Shown: positions 28,856 to 37,813, counted from the first letter of the stretch. The stretch is DNA of 64,000 bases from Luteimonas sp. JM171 (GCF_001717465.1 NZ_CP017074.1:1020873-1084872), one strand, 5' to 3'. The notes: generated from the sequence alone by a model not told the origin. Numbers and translations: made by a program.

Positions 28856-29626
28856 ATGAACGCAATCCATTCGCTGGCGCGCACGCTGCTCCTGGGGGCA
28901 CTGCTGTGCGCTGCGCCGGCGCTGGCGCAGGAGGCCCCGGCGCCAACCGCGCGCGGCCTGACCGAGATTCCCGACAGCGAGCTGGGCCTGATGCGCGGCC
29001 GCTTCGTCGCCGGCGACAACCAGGTCCTGTGGTTCGGGGTGTCGATGATCTCCAGCTGGCAGACCAGCTCAGGGCAGCTGCTGCAGGGCCGGCTCGACAT
29101 CGGCTTCGACTTCAGCGACGGCCAGCCGGTGCTGAGCTTCAGTCCCAACGTCGTGCTCACCGACGAGCACGCGCCCATGCCGGTGCCATCGGGCCAGCGC
29201 AGCGTCGAGAGCGCCGGGCTGCAGAACGTGGCGGGCCTGGTGCAGGGGGTGCAGGTGGCCGGCGACGGCAACGCCGCCAGCAATGTGACCTCGCTGAGCC
29301 TGCGCGACGGCGAGGCGCCCGGCGCGGGCACCCCCGCCGGCCTGTCGCAGGGAAGCCTCGACCGGCATTCCGGGCCGGCGAGCGCGCGCGTGCAGTTCGA
29401 CCGCAATGGCGCCGGCGTGAAGCTCGAAGTGGCCGGCCATGGCACGGCCGAACAGTGGATCCGGTCGGGCAGCCTGGGCCAGAGCATCCGCCTGCTGAGC
29501 GATGGCCAGGCGGTCCGCAACCAGCTGCACCTGGACATGGTGCGCCAGTCGCTTCCCGCCACAGCAATGCTCAACCAGAACGTGGCCCAGGCCCTGGTGA
29601 CCACACGCGGCATCGGCGGTCCCTGA
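28856..29626 (+). CDS. fapE: FapE-like secreted protein
   Basis: 256 residues, signal peptide ending PALAQ. N-terminal motif IPDSELGLMRGRFVAGDNQV (about 38-57), then a beta-rich segment and one Fap-like repeat, GLQNVAGLVQGVQVAGDGNA (121-140). In Pseudomonas FapE is a minor extracellular component. The assignment relies on the fifth position in a fap-ordered operon, export, length and the single repeat; the mature protein has no cysteine. The last base of its stop is the first base of the next ATG (TGATG). Confidence 0.68.
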   Translation: MNAIHSLARTLLLGALLCAAPALAQEAPAPTARGLTEIPDSELGLMRGRFVAGDNQVLWFGVSMISSWQTSSGQLLQGRLDIGFDFSDGQPVLSFSPNVVLTDEHAPMPVPSGQRSVESAGLQNVAGLVQGVQVAGDGNAASNVTSLSLRDGEAPGAGTPAGLSQGSLDRHSGPASARVQFDRNGAGVKLEVAGHGTAEQWIRSGSLGQSIRLLSDGQAVRNQLHLDMVRQSLPATAMLNQNVAQALVTTRGIGGP

Positions 29627-31089
29627 TGCGTTCCGGGGGGAACAACCAGGACCAGGGTCGATCGCAGGGAGCGGCCCGGCCGGCTGTGCGCGCGGCACCG
29701 CTCACCTTCGCCCTGGCCGCCGCGCTGGCGTGCACCGCCGCGCCGGCGATCGCCCAGGACGCCCGGCCCGCGGGCGAGGAGCCGGGCGGGCAGGGACAAG
29801 CCGCCGCCGGTGAAGCGAGCGCCTCGGAGCGCGCCGAGATGGCCCGCATGATGCAGGAGCTGGCCGCGCTCAAGGCGGCCTATTCGCAGGAGGTCCGCCG
29901 GCTGCGCGAACTCGACATGCAGATGCAGGCGCTGCAGGCGCGCATCAGCGGGCGTGCCCCTGCGGCCCCGCAGCCGCAGCAGGCCGCACCCCAGTCCGCG
30001 CCGGCGCCAGCTCCCGCCGCCCAAGCGCCGCCGGCGGCCACTGCCCAGGCCCCGGCCCAGGCGCCGCCGCCCGACGCCGGCTATGCCAGCTCGGCCGAGG
30101 ATGCCGAGCGCGCGCGCGAGGAGGAGGCGCGCAGCGTGTCCGACGTGCGCCAGCAGCAGCAGGCGCTGTTCAACCAGCGCCTGGTGATCGACAACGGCAT
30201 CAGCTACAACCGCTACGATCGCAAGCAGCTCACCCTCAACGGCTTCCTTGCCCTGGATGCGATCTTCCTGGGCAACATCGCGATCGAGAACGTCGAGTCC
30301 GATACCTTCACCTATAACCTGGCGCTGCGCTGGGGCGTGTCCCCGCGCCTGACCCTGAACCTGGACGTGCCGTGGATCTGGCGGCGCACCGTGTACCAGA
30401 AGGGCGGCGCGGGCGGTGCGGCCGCCGTGATCGCGCAGTCCCATACCAGCGGCTCGGGCCTGGGCGACGTCACCGCCAGTGCCAACTACCGCCTGTTTAC
30501 CGAAAGCAGCTTCCTGCCCGAGGCCGTGCTCACCCTTGGCGTGACCGCGCCCACGGGCCGCGAGCCGTATGGGATTCCCTGGCGCGTGCTCGAGCGCGAC
30601 GAGGACGACTTCATCCGCTTCGCGGTGCCCGAGGAGCAGCCCACCGGCAACGGCGTGTGGCAGGCCTCGGCGAGCCTGTCGGCGGTCAAGGCCACCGAGC
30701 CGGCCATCCTGTTCGGGAACGTCGGCTATACGCGCTCGTTTGCCGCCAGCTTCGACGACCTGGACAACAACCCCGCCACGGTCAACCCGGGCAGGGTGCA
30801 GCTTGGCCAGGCGTTCACCCTTGGCGCGGGCGTGGCGTTCGCGTTCAACGAGCGCACCAGCCTGAGCATCGCCTACAACAACCGCTTCAACGCCCGCGCG
30901 CGTACCCGCTATGACGACGGCGGCGAGTGGACCAAGCTGATCGGCTCGGATGGCAATGCCGCCACCCTGAGCCTGGGCGTGACCCATGCGCTCAGCCCGA
31001 GCGCGACGTTCGTGGGGATGCTCGGCATCGGCCTGACGCCCGATGCGCCGGACTTCAGCCTCAACTTCAAGGTCCCCTACACCCTGTAA
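29626..31089 (+). CDS. fapF: FapF-like outer-membrane amyloid secretion porin
   Basis: 487 residues from ATG 29626. A long n-region and signal sequence end PAIAQ (about residue 44). Then a coiled coil of roughly 40 residues (66-107, MARMMQELAALKAAYSQEVR and on), an Ala/Pro/Gln linker (108-150), a second charged helix, and a beta-barrel from about 185 to the end with alternating hydrophobic strands, finishing VPYTL. This is the layout of the trimeric FapF porin of Pseudomonas, where the coiled-coil/plug regulates passage of FapB and FapC. Last gene of the operon; 33 bases separate it from the convergent sigma-54 activator. Confidence 0.82.
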   Translation: MRSGGNNQDQGRSQGAARPAVRAAPLTFALAAALACTAAPAIAQDARPAGEEPGGQGQAAAGEASASERAEMARMMQELAALKAAYSQEVRRLRELDMQMQALQARISGRAPAAPQPQQAAPQSAPAPAPAAQAPPAATAQAPAQAPPPDAGYASSAEDAERAREEEARSVSDVRQQQQALFNQRLVIDNGISYNRYDRKQLTLNGFLALDAIFLGNIAIENVESDTFTYNLALRWGVSPRLTLNLDVPWIWRRTVYQKGGAGGAAAVIAQSHTSGSGLGDVTASANYRLFTESSFLPEAVLTLGVTAPTGREPYGIPWRVLERDEDDFIRFAVPEEQPTGNGVWQASASLSAVKATEPAILFGNVGYTRSFAASFDDLDNNPATVNPGRVQLGQAFTLGAGVAFAFNERTSLSIAYNNRFNARARTRYDDGGEWTKLIGSDGNAATLSLGVTHALSPSATFVGMLGIGLTPDAPDFSLNFKVPYTL

Positions 31090-31122
31090 TTGCCGGGGCC
31101 AGCCCCCGGCCGGCGGCGCGGG

Positions 31123-32448
31123 TCAGCGCAGGTCCGGCAGCGACAGCCGGTGCTTGCGGCACAGCCGGTAGATGGTCGGGCGCGAGACGCGCAGCCGGCG
31201 CGCGCTGGCGCTGATGTTGAACCCGGTCTCGCGGAGCGTGGCCAGCACCGCCTCACGTTCGGCCTGGGTGCGGGCCTTGTCCAGGCATTCGTCGGACTCG
31301 CCCGCCTCCACCCCCAGCTGCAGGTCGGCGGCGGTGATCAGCGGCTGGCGCGCGATCACCGCGGCGCGGCGCACCCGGTTCAGCAGCTCGCGCACGTTGC
31401 CCGGCCACGGGTAGTCGCGCAGGGCGCGGCGGGCGCCGGCATCAAAGCCGCGCGCGGTCACCAGGTGCTGGCGGCGGAATTCGGCCAGGAAGCGTCGCGC
31501 CAGCAGCTCCACGTCCGCCCCGCGCGCGCGCAGCGGCGGCAGGTGCAGGTGCAGCACGTCCAGGCGGAAATACAGGTCGCGCCGGAAACGGCCCCGCTCG
31601 ACCGCCTGTTCCAGGTCCACGTGGGTGGCGGCCAGCACCCGCACGTCCACCCGCAGCGACTGGCTGTTGCCCAGCCGTTCCAGGGTGCCTTCCTGCAGCA
31701 CCCGCAGCAGGTTGGCCTGCGCGTCCGTCGGCAGGTCGCCGATTTCGTCCAGGAAGATGGTGCCGGTGTTGGCGGTCTCGAACAGGCCGATGCGGCGGCT
31801 GGCGGCGCCGGTGAAGGCGCCGCGCTCATGACCGAACAGTTCGGCCTGGATCAGGCCGGCCGGCAGCGCGCCGCAGTTGACCGCCACGAAGGGGCCGCGG
31901 CGCCGGTCCGAGAGCTCGTGCAGCGCGCGCGCCGCCAGCTCCTTGCCGGTGCCGGTTTCGCCGGTGATCAGCACCGGCAGGTCCACCCCGGCGTAGCGGT
32001 GCAGGGTGGCGCGCACGTCGAGCATCGGTCCGCTCCGGCCGACCATGCCGCCATCGTCGTCCGCGCCGGGGGCGCGCCGGTCGAAGCTCGACAGCGCCTG
32101 CGCCAGCTGCTGCGGGTTGAACGGGCACACCACCCGCTCGCCACAGGCCTGCAGCACCGGATGCAGGCCCGGCTGGTCGATGTCCGAGTCCGGGGTCAGC
32201 GCGATCATCGGCAGCCCGGCATGGTCGATGACCACCTGTCCCAGCGACTCCACGTCCCCGGCCCCGAGTCCGCGCAGGTCAAGCAGCGCCACCACCTTGT
32301 CGCCCGCGCGCATGCCCACCTTCGCGCTGCGGCGCGGGTCCACCACGCGCAGCTCCCAGCCGGCGGCGGCAAGCATCTTCTTCTCGTGCGGGGACGGATT
32401 TCCAAACCAGATGACGCAGCGTCGCGCGTCGTGATGTGAACTGTCCAT
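31123..32448 (-). CDS. Sigma-54-dependent transcriptional activator (VpsR-like), candidate fap activator
   Basis: Enhancer-binding protein of 441 residues. The N-terminal 125 residues look like a receiver-type domain, with Asp in ALLDLRG (about residue 57) at the place of the phosphorylation site but otherwise weak receiver features, reminiscent of VpsR. The AAA+ domain has Walker A GETGTGKE (163-170), the sigma-54 contact loop GAFTGA (210-215), Walker B IFLDEIG (231-237) and PWPGNVREL. A Fis-type helix-turn-helix (NISASARRLRVSRPTIYRLC) ends the protein. It is convergent with the fap-like operon, whose promoter is sigma-54 type. Control of that operon is inferred from adjacency and promoter class. 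Confidence 0.9.
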   Translation of the reverse strand: MDSSHHDARRCVIWFGNPSPHEKKMLAAAGWELRVVDPRRSAKVGMRAGDKVVALLDLRGLGAGDVESLGQVVIDHAGLPMIALTPDSDIDQPGLHPVLQACGERVVCPFNPQQLAQALSSFDRRAPGADDDGGMVGRSGPMLDVRATLHRYAGVDLPVLITGETGTGKELAARALHELSDRRRGPFVAVNCGALPAGLIQAELFGHERGAFTGAASRRIGLFETANTGTIFLDEIGDLPTDAQANLLRVLQEGTLERLGNSQSLRVDVRVLAATHVDLEQAVERGRFRRDLYFRLDVLHLHLPPLRARGADVELLARRFLAEFRRQHLVTARGFDAGARRALRDYPWPGNVRELLNRVRRAAVIARQPLITAADLQLGVEAGESDECLDKARTQAEREAVLATLRETGFNISASARRLRVSRPTIYRLCRKHRLSLPDLR

Positions 32449-32861
32449 GGCTCATCGATCAAGGGGAGCGAAACCCGGCCGGCGGCTCGCCTGGCGTCCG
32501 GTGACACGCGTTCGGGGGATTGGCGCGCGCCGTGATGCGGGCTTCAGGGGACGGGCGCAAACGCAGCGCCCGGGCGCATCAGGCCCGGCGATGGCCGGGT
32601 GGGGGCAGGCAAGTTGGGGCAGGTGGCGCGCGGCGCTGGCGCGGCGGGTCGGCCGGTGCAGCCGACCGGGGCGGTCGGGATGTGCGGAGTGCCATGGAGT
32701 TCCCCCGGGATATTGGTGGGCGCAGGTCCTCGTACCTTTGCGTGCATGGTCAGTAAACGGCGGTGGCGGCCAGAACCGGACAGCGGCCGGCCAGGACACC
32801 GGCGCCGGGCCATTCAGCCCCGGTCTCGGGCGGCGCGACACGGGCGTGCCACCATGGCCGC
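32449..32861. other. 413-base region without a recognised gene
   Basis: Lies between the divergent sigma-54 activator and radical SAM genes. Very GC-rich; open frames here are extensions of flanking genes without homology. It must contain both promoters, but I see no convincing -35/-10 pair, sigma-54 element or palindrome matching the activator sites at 24950-25037. Confidence 0.5.
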
Positions 32862-33965
32862 ATGCGCATCCGGAACAAACCCCATGGCCCGGCCACCGAA
32901 GCCGTCCGCGGGCGCGGCAGCGCATCGTTCGTGGACGGGCGGTTCCAGAAACAGCAGGTGCGGCTGGAAGATGACGGCTGGGACAGCCTGCATGCGCTGG
33001 CCGAAGAGCAGGCACCGCGGCTGGAAACCGTGGTCACGGCCGAGCAGGCGCGCACCGTGGTCAGCCGCAACCAGTCGCCGGACATCCGCTTCGACCAGTC
33101 GGTCAACCCGTACCGCGGCTGCGAGCACGGCTGCGTCTACTGTTTCGCCCGGCCCTCGCACGCCTACCTGGACCTGTCGCCCGGCTTGGATTTCGAGACC
33201 CGGCTGTTCGCCAAAACCAACGCCGCCGAGCGCCTGCGCGCCGAGCTGGCCAAACCTTCCTACCGCTGCTCGCCCATCGCCCTGGGCATCAACACCGACG
33301 GCTACCAGCCCATCGAGCGCGACTGGGGCGTGACCCGCCAGCTGCTGGAAGTGCTGGCCGAATGCCGTCACCCGTGCAGCATCGTCACCAAGGGCGCGCT
33401 GGTCACCCGCGACCTCGACCTGCTGGCGCCGATGGCCGAGCAGGGCCTGGTGAGCGTGTACCTGTCGATCACCACCCTGGACAACCGCCTCTCGGCGCGG
33501 ATGGAGCCGCGCGCCGCCGCCCCGCACACGCGCCTGGCCACGGTGCACAAGCTCACCGAGGCCGGGGTGCCGGTGGGGGTGCTGGTGGCACCGGTGGTGC
33601 CGGCCATCACCGACAGCGAGCTGGAGGCCATCCTGGAGGCGGCCCGCGAACACGGCGCGCTCTCGGCCAGCTACGTGCTGCTGCGCCTGCCGCACGAGCT
33701 CAAGGAGATCTGGCGCGAATGGCTGCAGCTGCACTATCCGGACCGCGCCGCGCATGTGATGAGCCTGGTGCGGCAGATGCGTGGCGGCCGCGATTACGAC
33801 AGCGCTTTCGGCACCCGCATGCGCGGCCAGGGGCCCTTCGCCGACCTCATCGCCGCGCGTTTTGCCCGCGCCCGGCGCCGGCTGGGCTTCGGCCCGATGC
33901 CCGCGCTTGACTGCTCCCGGTTCACGCCGCCGCGGCCCGATTCGCCGCAGGGCGAGCTGTTCTGA
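32862..33965 (+). CDS. PA0069-family radical SAM protein
   Basis: 367 residues from ATG 32862 (MRIRNKPHGPATEAVRGRGS). The [4Fe-4S] cluster motif is CEHGCVYC (Cys-x3-Cys-x2-Cys), preceded by SVNPYRG, diagnostic of the PA0069/SplB-like branch of radical SAM enzymes. The rest is a TIM-barrel half with GINTDGYQPIE and SIVTKGALVTRD. Substrate and reaction are unknown for this family. It stands alone. Confidence 0.88.
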   Translation: MRIRNKPHGPATEAVRGRGSASFVDGRFQKQQVRLEDDGWDSLHALAEEQAPRLETVVTAEQARTVVSRNQSPDIRFDQSVNPYRGCEHGCVYCFARPSHAYLDLSPGLDFETRLFAKTNAAERLRAELAKPSYRCSPIALGINTDGYQPIERDWGVTRQLLEVLAECRHPCSIVTKGALVTRDLDLLAPMAEQGLVSVYLSITTLDNRLSARMEPRAAAPHTRLATVHKLTEAGVPVGVLVAPVVPAITDSELEAILEAAREHGALSASYVLLRLPHELKEIWREWLQLHYPDRAAHVMSLVRQMRGGRDYDSAFGTRMRGQGPFADLIAARFARARRRLGFGPMPALDCSRFTPPRPDSPQGELF

Positions 33966-34049
33966 GACTGCGGCCGCCTTCACGTCCATTGCACACCCGG
34001 CTTGGCTGGAACCCGTAGACTGGAGCCTGAACAACAGGGGTTCCGCGCG

Positions 34050-34823
34050 ATGTGTCCAGTGTCAGACTCCGCGCCGCCGACAACGCCGGCCGGGGAGGGT
34101 CTGGCAGAGGTCGAGCGTGCGCTGCAATCGCTGCGCCTGCAGCAGCAGGTGCTTGCCACCGGCATCTCCCACGACCTGCGCGCGCCGCTGCGCGCGATCA
34201 GCGCCTATTCGGCGATCCTGGCCGACCAGCATGCCCAAGGGCTTTCGGAGGAAGGCCGCGGCTACGTGCGCCGCATCCGCGAGGCGGCGGCGCGCATGGA
34301 CCGGCTCATCGAGGGCCTGCTGCAGCTCTCCCATGCCAGCCGCGCGCAGCTGGCCCGCCAGCAGGTCGACCTGAGCCTGCTGGCCGAGTGGAGCCTGGCC
34401 GAGGCGCAGGATGCGCACCCGGCGGTGGCGGTGGAAGCCAGCGTGCAGCCCGGCCTGGAGGCCGTGGGTGACGAGCGCCAGCTCAAGCAGCTGTTCGGCC
34501 ACCTGCTCGACAACGCCCTGCGCTACGCGCGCGATGGCCAGGTCCGCATCGAGATCAGCGGCGCGCGCGAGGGTGATGTCTCGCGGGTGAGCGTGCGCGA
34601 TTCCGGCCACGGATTCGAGATGCGCTATGCGGCGCGGATCTTCGAGCCCTTCCATCGCCTGCGCGCCACCGAGGACGGCGGCGGCGACGGGCTGGGCCTG
34701 GCGATTGCCCACGAGATCGTGCAGCGCCACGGTGGCCGCCTGTGGGTGGAGTCCGAGCCGGGCCGTGGCAGCACGTTCCACGTCGAGCTGCCGGCGCCGC
34801 CACCGCGGGAGGCCGCGGCGTGA
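34050..34823 (+). CDS. Soluble sensor histidine kinase
   Basis: 257 residues from ATG 34050. No membrane segment and no PAS or GAF domain: a short N-terminus leads directly to the H-box GISHDLRAPLRAISAYSAIL (His about 41). The HATPase domain has an N box with LLDNALRYARDG, then DSGHGF and GDGLGLAIAHEIVQRHGG. Its stop overlaps the GTG of a single-domain response regulator gene. Phytochrome-associated kinases resemble this HisKA/HATPase module, but no photosensory domain is present, so the input signal must come from a partner protein. Confidence 0.88.
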   Translation: MCPVSDSAPPTTPAGEGLAEVERALQSLRLQQQVLATGISHDLRAPLRAISAYSAILADQHAQGLSEEGRGYVRRIREAAARMDRLIEGLLQLSHASRAQLARQQVDLSLLAEWSLAEAQDAHPAVAVEASVQPGLEAVGDERQLKQLFGHLLDNALRYARDGQVRIEISGAREGDVSRVSVRDSGHGFEMRYAARIFEPFHRLRATEDGGGDGLGLAIAHEIVQRHGGRLWVESEPGRGSTFHVELPAPPPREAAA

Positions 34824-35257
34824 ACGCCGGCGAGATCCTGCTGGTCGAGGACAACCCCGACGACGCCGAGCTGACCCGCATCGCCTTCGCCGAAGCCAGC
34901 ATCCCCAACCCGCTGGTGGTGGTGCGCGATGGCGCCGAGGCGCTCGACTACATGTTTGCCCGCGGCCAGTGGTCGCACCGCGATCCCGCGGCCCAGCCGG
35001 CGCTGGTCCTGCTCGACCTCAACCTGCCCAAGCTCGACGGCCGCGAAGTGCTGCAGGCGATCCGCGGGGATGCCCGCACCCGCGCGCTGCCGGTGGTGGT
35101 GCTCACCACCAGCGTCGAGCCGTTCGACGTGGAGGCCAGCTACGCGCTGGGCGTGAACAGCTACATCCGCAAGCCCGTGGATTTCGAGCAGTTCGTGTCG
35201 GCGGTGCGGCAGGTGGTGCAGTACTGGCTGGTGCTCAACCAGCCGCGTTCGGCGTAG
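34820..35257 (+). CDS. Rcp1-like single-domain response regulator
   Basis: 145 residues from GTG 34820, overlapping the kinase stop (GTGA). Only a receiver domain: acidic pocket ILLVEDNPDDAEL, phosphoacceptor Asp about 66 in LLDLNLPKLDG, switch Thr in VLTTS and Lys in YIRKPVDF. The NPDD motif and lack of an output domain match the Rcp1 group that pairs with phytochrome-type kinases. Output is probably by protein contact. Overlaps the convergent oxygenase gene by 23 bases. Confidence 0.9.
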   Translation: MNAGEILLVEDNPDDAELTRIAFAEASIPNPLVVVRDGAEALDYMFARGQWSHRDPAAQPALVLLDLNLPKLDGREVLQAIRGDARTRALPVVVLTTSVEPFDVEASYALGVNSYIRKPVDFEQFVSAVRQVVQYWLVLNQPRSA

Positions 35258-35981
35258 GGCTGCCGAACAGGCGCTCGGCGCGCTGGAACAGGATCCAGCT
35301 GGTGGCGATGAACTTGTCGCCGCCGCGCGGGCGGTTGCCGCGGTGGGTGTGGGTGAAGGCCGTCGGCGCGATCAAGAGGTCGCCGGTGCGCGGCGCCACC
35401 TTGCGGCGCTGGAACAGGAATTCCGTTTCGCCTTCCTCGAACCCGTCGTTGAGGTACACCGTCCACAGCAGGTGCCGGTGCAGGGTCTCGCACTGGGGAT
35501 CGCGCGGATACAGCTCGCAGTGCCAGTACGGGTAGCCGCCCTCGCCGTCGCGGTACCACTGCAGGTTGATCGCGCCCGGGCGCAGGCAGGTGCGCGCCAG
35601 CTCGCCCAGCCGGGCGTCGTCCATGGAACTGAAATCTTCCGCCTCAAGCCGCCGCAGCTGGCCGTCCGGGCCGGGCTGCTGCAGCATCAGCGGCGCCACC
35701 AGCGCCTGCGGCCAGCGCCGCAGGTAGGCGAGCATCCCGGCGTAGACGGCCACGTTGAGCGCCTGCTCCACGTCGGCCCAGGCGGCGTTGCCCGCCAGCG
35801 ACAGGTCCCTGCTGTGCTTGAGCTCAGGAAATACGCCCCCACCCACCCGTCCGGGCTGCAGTTCCCGGCTCTCGCGCATGCGCGCAACGATGCTGGCGCA
35901 GGCCTGGGCGTCAAGCGCCCCCGGCACCACATGGATGAAGTCGTCGATGTCGGCTGCTGGCATGTCCATGCCGGCAAGCAT
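35235..35981 (-). CDS. 2-oxoglutarate/Fe(II) oxygenase family protein
   Basis: About 248 residues from ATG 35981; ATG 35969 or GTG 36017 are alternatives because none has a good ribosome binding site. Jelly-roll dioxygenase of the prolyl-4-hydroxylase-like group. Metal ligands appear to be H-x-E in YWHCELYP and the distal His in FTHTHRGNRP; a downstream basic residue in GDKFIATSW would hold 2-oxoglutarate. The H-x-E form is less common than H-x-D. Substrate unknown. Confidence 0.75.
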   Translation of the reverse strand: MLAGMDMPAADIDDFIHVVPGALDAQACASIVARMRESRELQPGRVGGGVFPELKHSRDLSLAGNAAWADVEQALNVAVYAGMLAYLRRWPQALVAPLMLQQPGPDGQLRRLEAEDFSSMDDARLGELARTCLRPGAINLQWYRDGEGGYPYWHCELYPRDPQCETLHRHLLWTVYLNDGFEEGETEFLFQRRKVAPRTGDLLIAPTAFTHTHRGNRPRGGDKFIATSWILFQRAERLFGSPTPNAAG

Positions 35982-36056
35982 CGCACGGTCGGCCGGTGGA
36001 CGGGGGCGGAACGGCACCCCGGGCCGGTTGGCCGACGCGGCGCCTGAGAGGAAGGG

Positions 36057-36518
36057 TCAGCGCGGAAGGATCTGATACAGGTAGCTGGTCAAGATCCAGG
36101 CGTAGGATCCGCGGCCGTTCAGACGCCATTCGTAAGTCCAGCTCTGGTGGATCCCGCCGGATGTGGATTCGATGGTGATGACATCCCCAGGATTCCCCGA
36201 AGCGGGCAGCGGCACCGGAGGATTGCTCCCAGGCGATGCGGGGAGCGCGAATGAGGAGTCGGTGCGCGTGTAGGAAACACGAATATCACCCAGTGACCCC
36301 AAGCGGCCAATTGCCGCGCCATCTTCGTCAAAGGCCCGGTTTTGTTGCAACCAATCCAGAACAGCGTTCGCCTCGCGGGAGCGTGCGGGGTAGCTCACTT
36401 CCGTATGGACGAGTTGGACGGCGGCGTCGGGAGTTGCTGGCGGGCGAGCTTCCCCGCTCAGGGGGAACGAGGCAACCAACACTCCGCATGCGAGGAGAGC
36501 CAATTTCCGGGTTGCCAT
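36057..36518 (-). CDS. Secreted protein of unknown function
   Basis: 153 residues, signal peptide MATRKLALLACGVLVASFPL ending near SGEARP. The mature part has no recognised domain; Ser/Thr/Tyr content is high and the C-terminal third (SWTYEWRLNGRGSYAWILTS) looks beta-rich. Codon choice is visibly less GC-biased than in neighbours, consistent with recent acquisition. Stands between two conserved genes on the same strand with no evident partner. Confidence 0.65.
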   Translation of the reverse strand: MATRKLALLACGVLVASFPLSGEARPPATPDAAVQLVHTEVSYPARSREANAVLDWLQQNRAFDEDGAAIGRLGSLGDIRVSYTRTDSSFALPASPGSNPPVPLPASGNPGDVITIESTSGGIHQSWTYEWRLNGRGSYAWILTSYLYQILPR

Positions 36519-36616
36519 TCGAAAGTCCTCCGTTGACCAGTGGCTTCACCCATACAGCACAGCACAGCGCAAGGATGCGCTGCGTTGGAGGCAACCCGTG
36601 GACGACGCGTTGTTGT

Positions 36617-37813
36617 CTACGCAACCTTTGCGATGGCTTCTGCCACGTAGTCCAGGTTCTCCCGGTTCAGCCCCGCCACGCAGATGCGCCCGGTGCCCAC
36701 GGCGTAGATGCCGAACTCCTCGCGCAGGCGGTCCACCTGGGCGCGGCTGAGGCCGGAGTAGGAGAACATGCCGGCCTGGTGGCGGATGAAGTCGAAGCCG
36801 GTGGCGCCGTGGGCCGCCAGCCGTTCCACCAGACCTTCACGCAGGGCGTGGATGCGCGTGCGCCATCCGCCCAGCTCGTCCTCCCACTGCCTGCGCAGGC
36901 CGCCGTCGTTGAGCACGCCCGCCACCAGCGCCGCGCCGTGGAACGACGGGCTGGAATAGTTGGCGCGGATCAGGCGCTTGACCTGCGACTGCACCCGCCC
37001 GCTCTCCTCCGCGCTGTCGCTGACCACGGTGAGCGCGCCGACGCGCTCGCCGTAGAGTGAGAACGACTTGGAGAACGAATTGGCCACCAGGAAGTTGCGG
37101 ATTGGCGAGGCCGCCAGCTTGCGGATCGCGATCGCGTCCTCGTCGATGCCCTGGTCGAAGCCCTGGTAGGCCATGTCGACGAACGGCACCAGGTTGCGCT
37201 CGTGCATCAGCGCGATCACCTGGTCCCACTGGTTGGCGGTGAGGTCGGCGCCGGTGGGGTTGTGGCAGCAGGCGTGCAGCAGCACCACGGTGCCGGCTTC
37301 CAGCTTGCCCAGGTCGGCGAGCATGCCGTCGAAGTCCAGGCCGTGGGCCGCGTCGTCGAAGTAGGTGTAGTCGATGACTTCAAAGCCGGCGGCCGGGAAC
37401 ACCGCGCGGTGGTTCTCCCAGCTCGGCGTGCTGATGGCGATGCGCGCGAACGGCAGCGCGTGCCTGAGCAGCTCGGCGCCCGCGCGCAGGGCGCCGCTGC
37501 CGCCGATGGTCTGCGAGGTGCTGGCGCGGCCCTCGCTGATCACCGGCGAGTCGGCGCCAAACAGCAGTTCGCGGGTGGCCGTGCGGTAATCGGGCATGCC
37601 GTCGATCGGCAGGTACCCGCGCGCCGGGCTGCGCTCGGCCAGCGCGCGCTCCACCTGCTGCACCGCGCCCATCACCGGGATCCGTCCCTCTTCGTCGTAG
37701 TAGATGCCCACCCCGAGGTTGACCTTGGTCGGGCGCGGGTCGGCGCGGAAGGCATCGGTCAGGCCCAGGATCGGGTCCCCGGGCACCTGTTCAACGTTCT
37801 TGAAGAAGGACAC
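36617..37813 (-). CDS. tyrB: Aromatic amino acid aminotransferase (class I, PLP)
   Basis: Transfers amino groups between aromatic amino acids or aspartate and 2-oxo acids. 398 residues from GTG 37813 (reads SFFKNVEQVPGDPILGLTDA, where homologues begin); the open frame continues upstream without homology. PLP lysine in NSFSKSFSLYGERVG (about residue 249), and CCHNPTGAD is the substrate/PLP-phosphate region. Fold-type I aspartate aminotransferase family. AspC and TyrB cannot be separated with certainty by eye. Confidence 0.88.
   Translation of the reverse strand: MSFFKNVEQVPGDPILGLTDAFRADPRPTKVNLGVGIYYDEEGRIPVMGAVQQVERALAERSPARGYLPIDGMPDYRTATRELLFGADSPVISEGRASTSQTIGGSGALRAGAELLRHALPFARIAISTPSWENHRAVFPAAGFEVIDYTYFDDAAHGLDFDGMLADLGKLEAGTVVLLHACCHNPTGADLTANQWDQVIALMHERNLVPFVDMAYQGFDQGIDEDAIAIRKLAASPIRNFLVANSFSKSFSLYGERVGALTVVSDSAEESGRVQSQVKRLIRANYSSPSFHGAALVAGVLNDGGLRRQWEDELGGWRTRIHALREGLVERLAAHGATGFDFIRHQAGMFSYSGLSRAQVDRLREEFGIYAVGTGRICVAGLNRENLDYVAEAIAKVA

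Noticed and set aside
31093..31111. Short CCGGGG/CCCCGG stem between the porin and the convergent activator
   Set aside because: Possible terminator, but short, without U tract, and common by chance at this GC content.
32449..32861. Search for enhancer palindromes or a sigma-54 element before the activator gene
   Set aside because: No TGTAACG-type palindrome or correctly spaced GG-N10-GC element was found on either strand.
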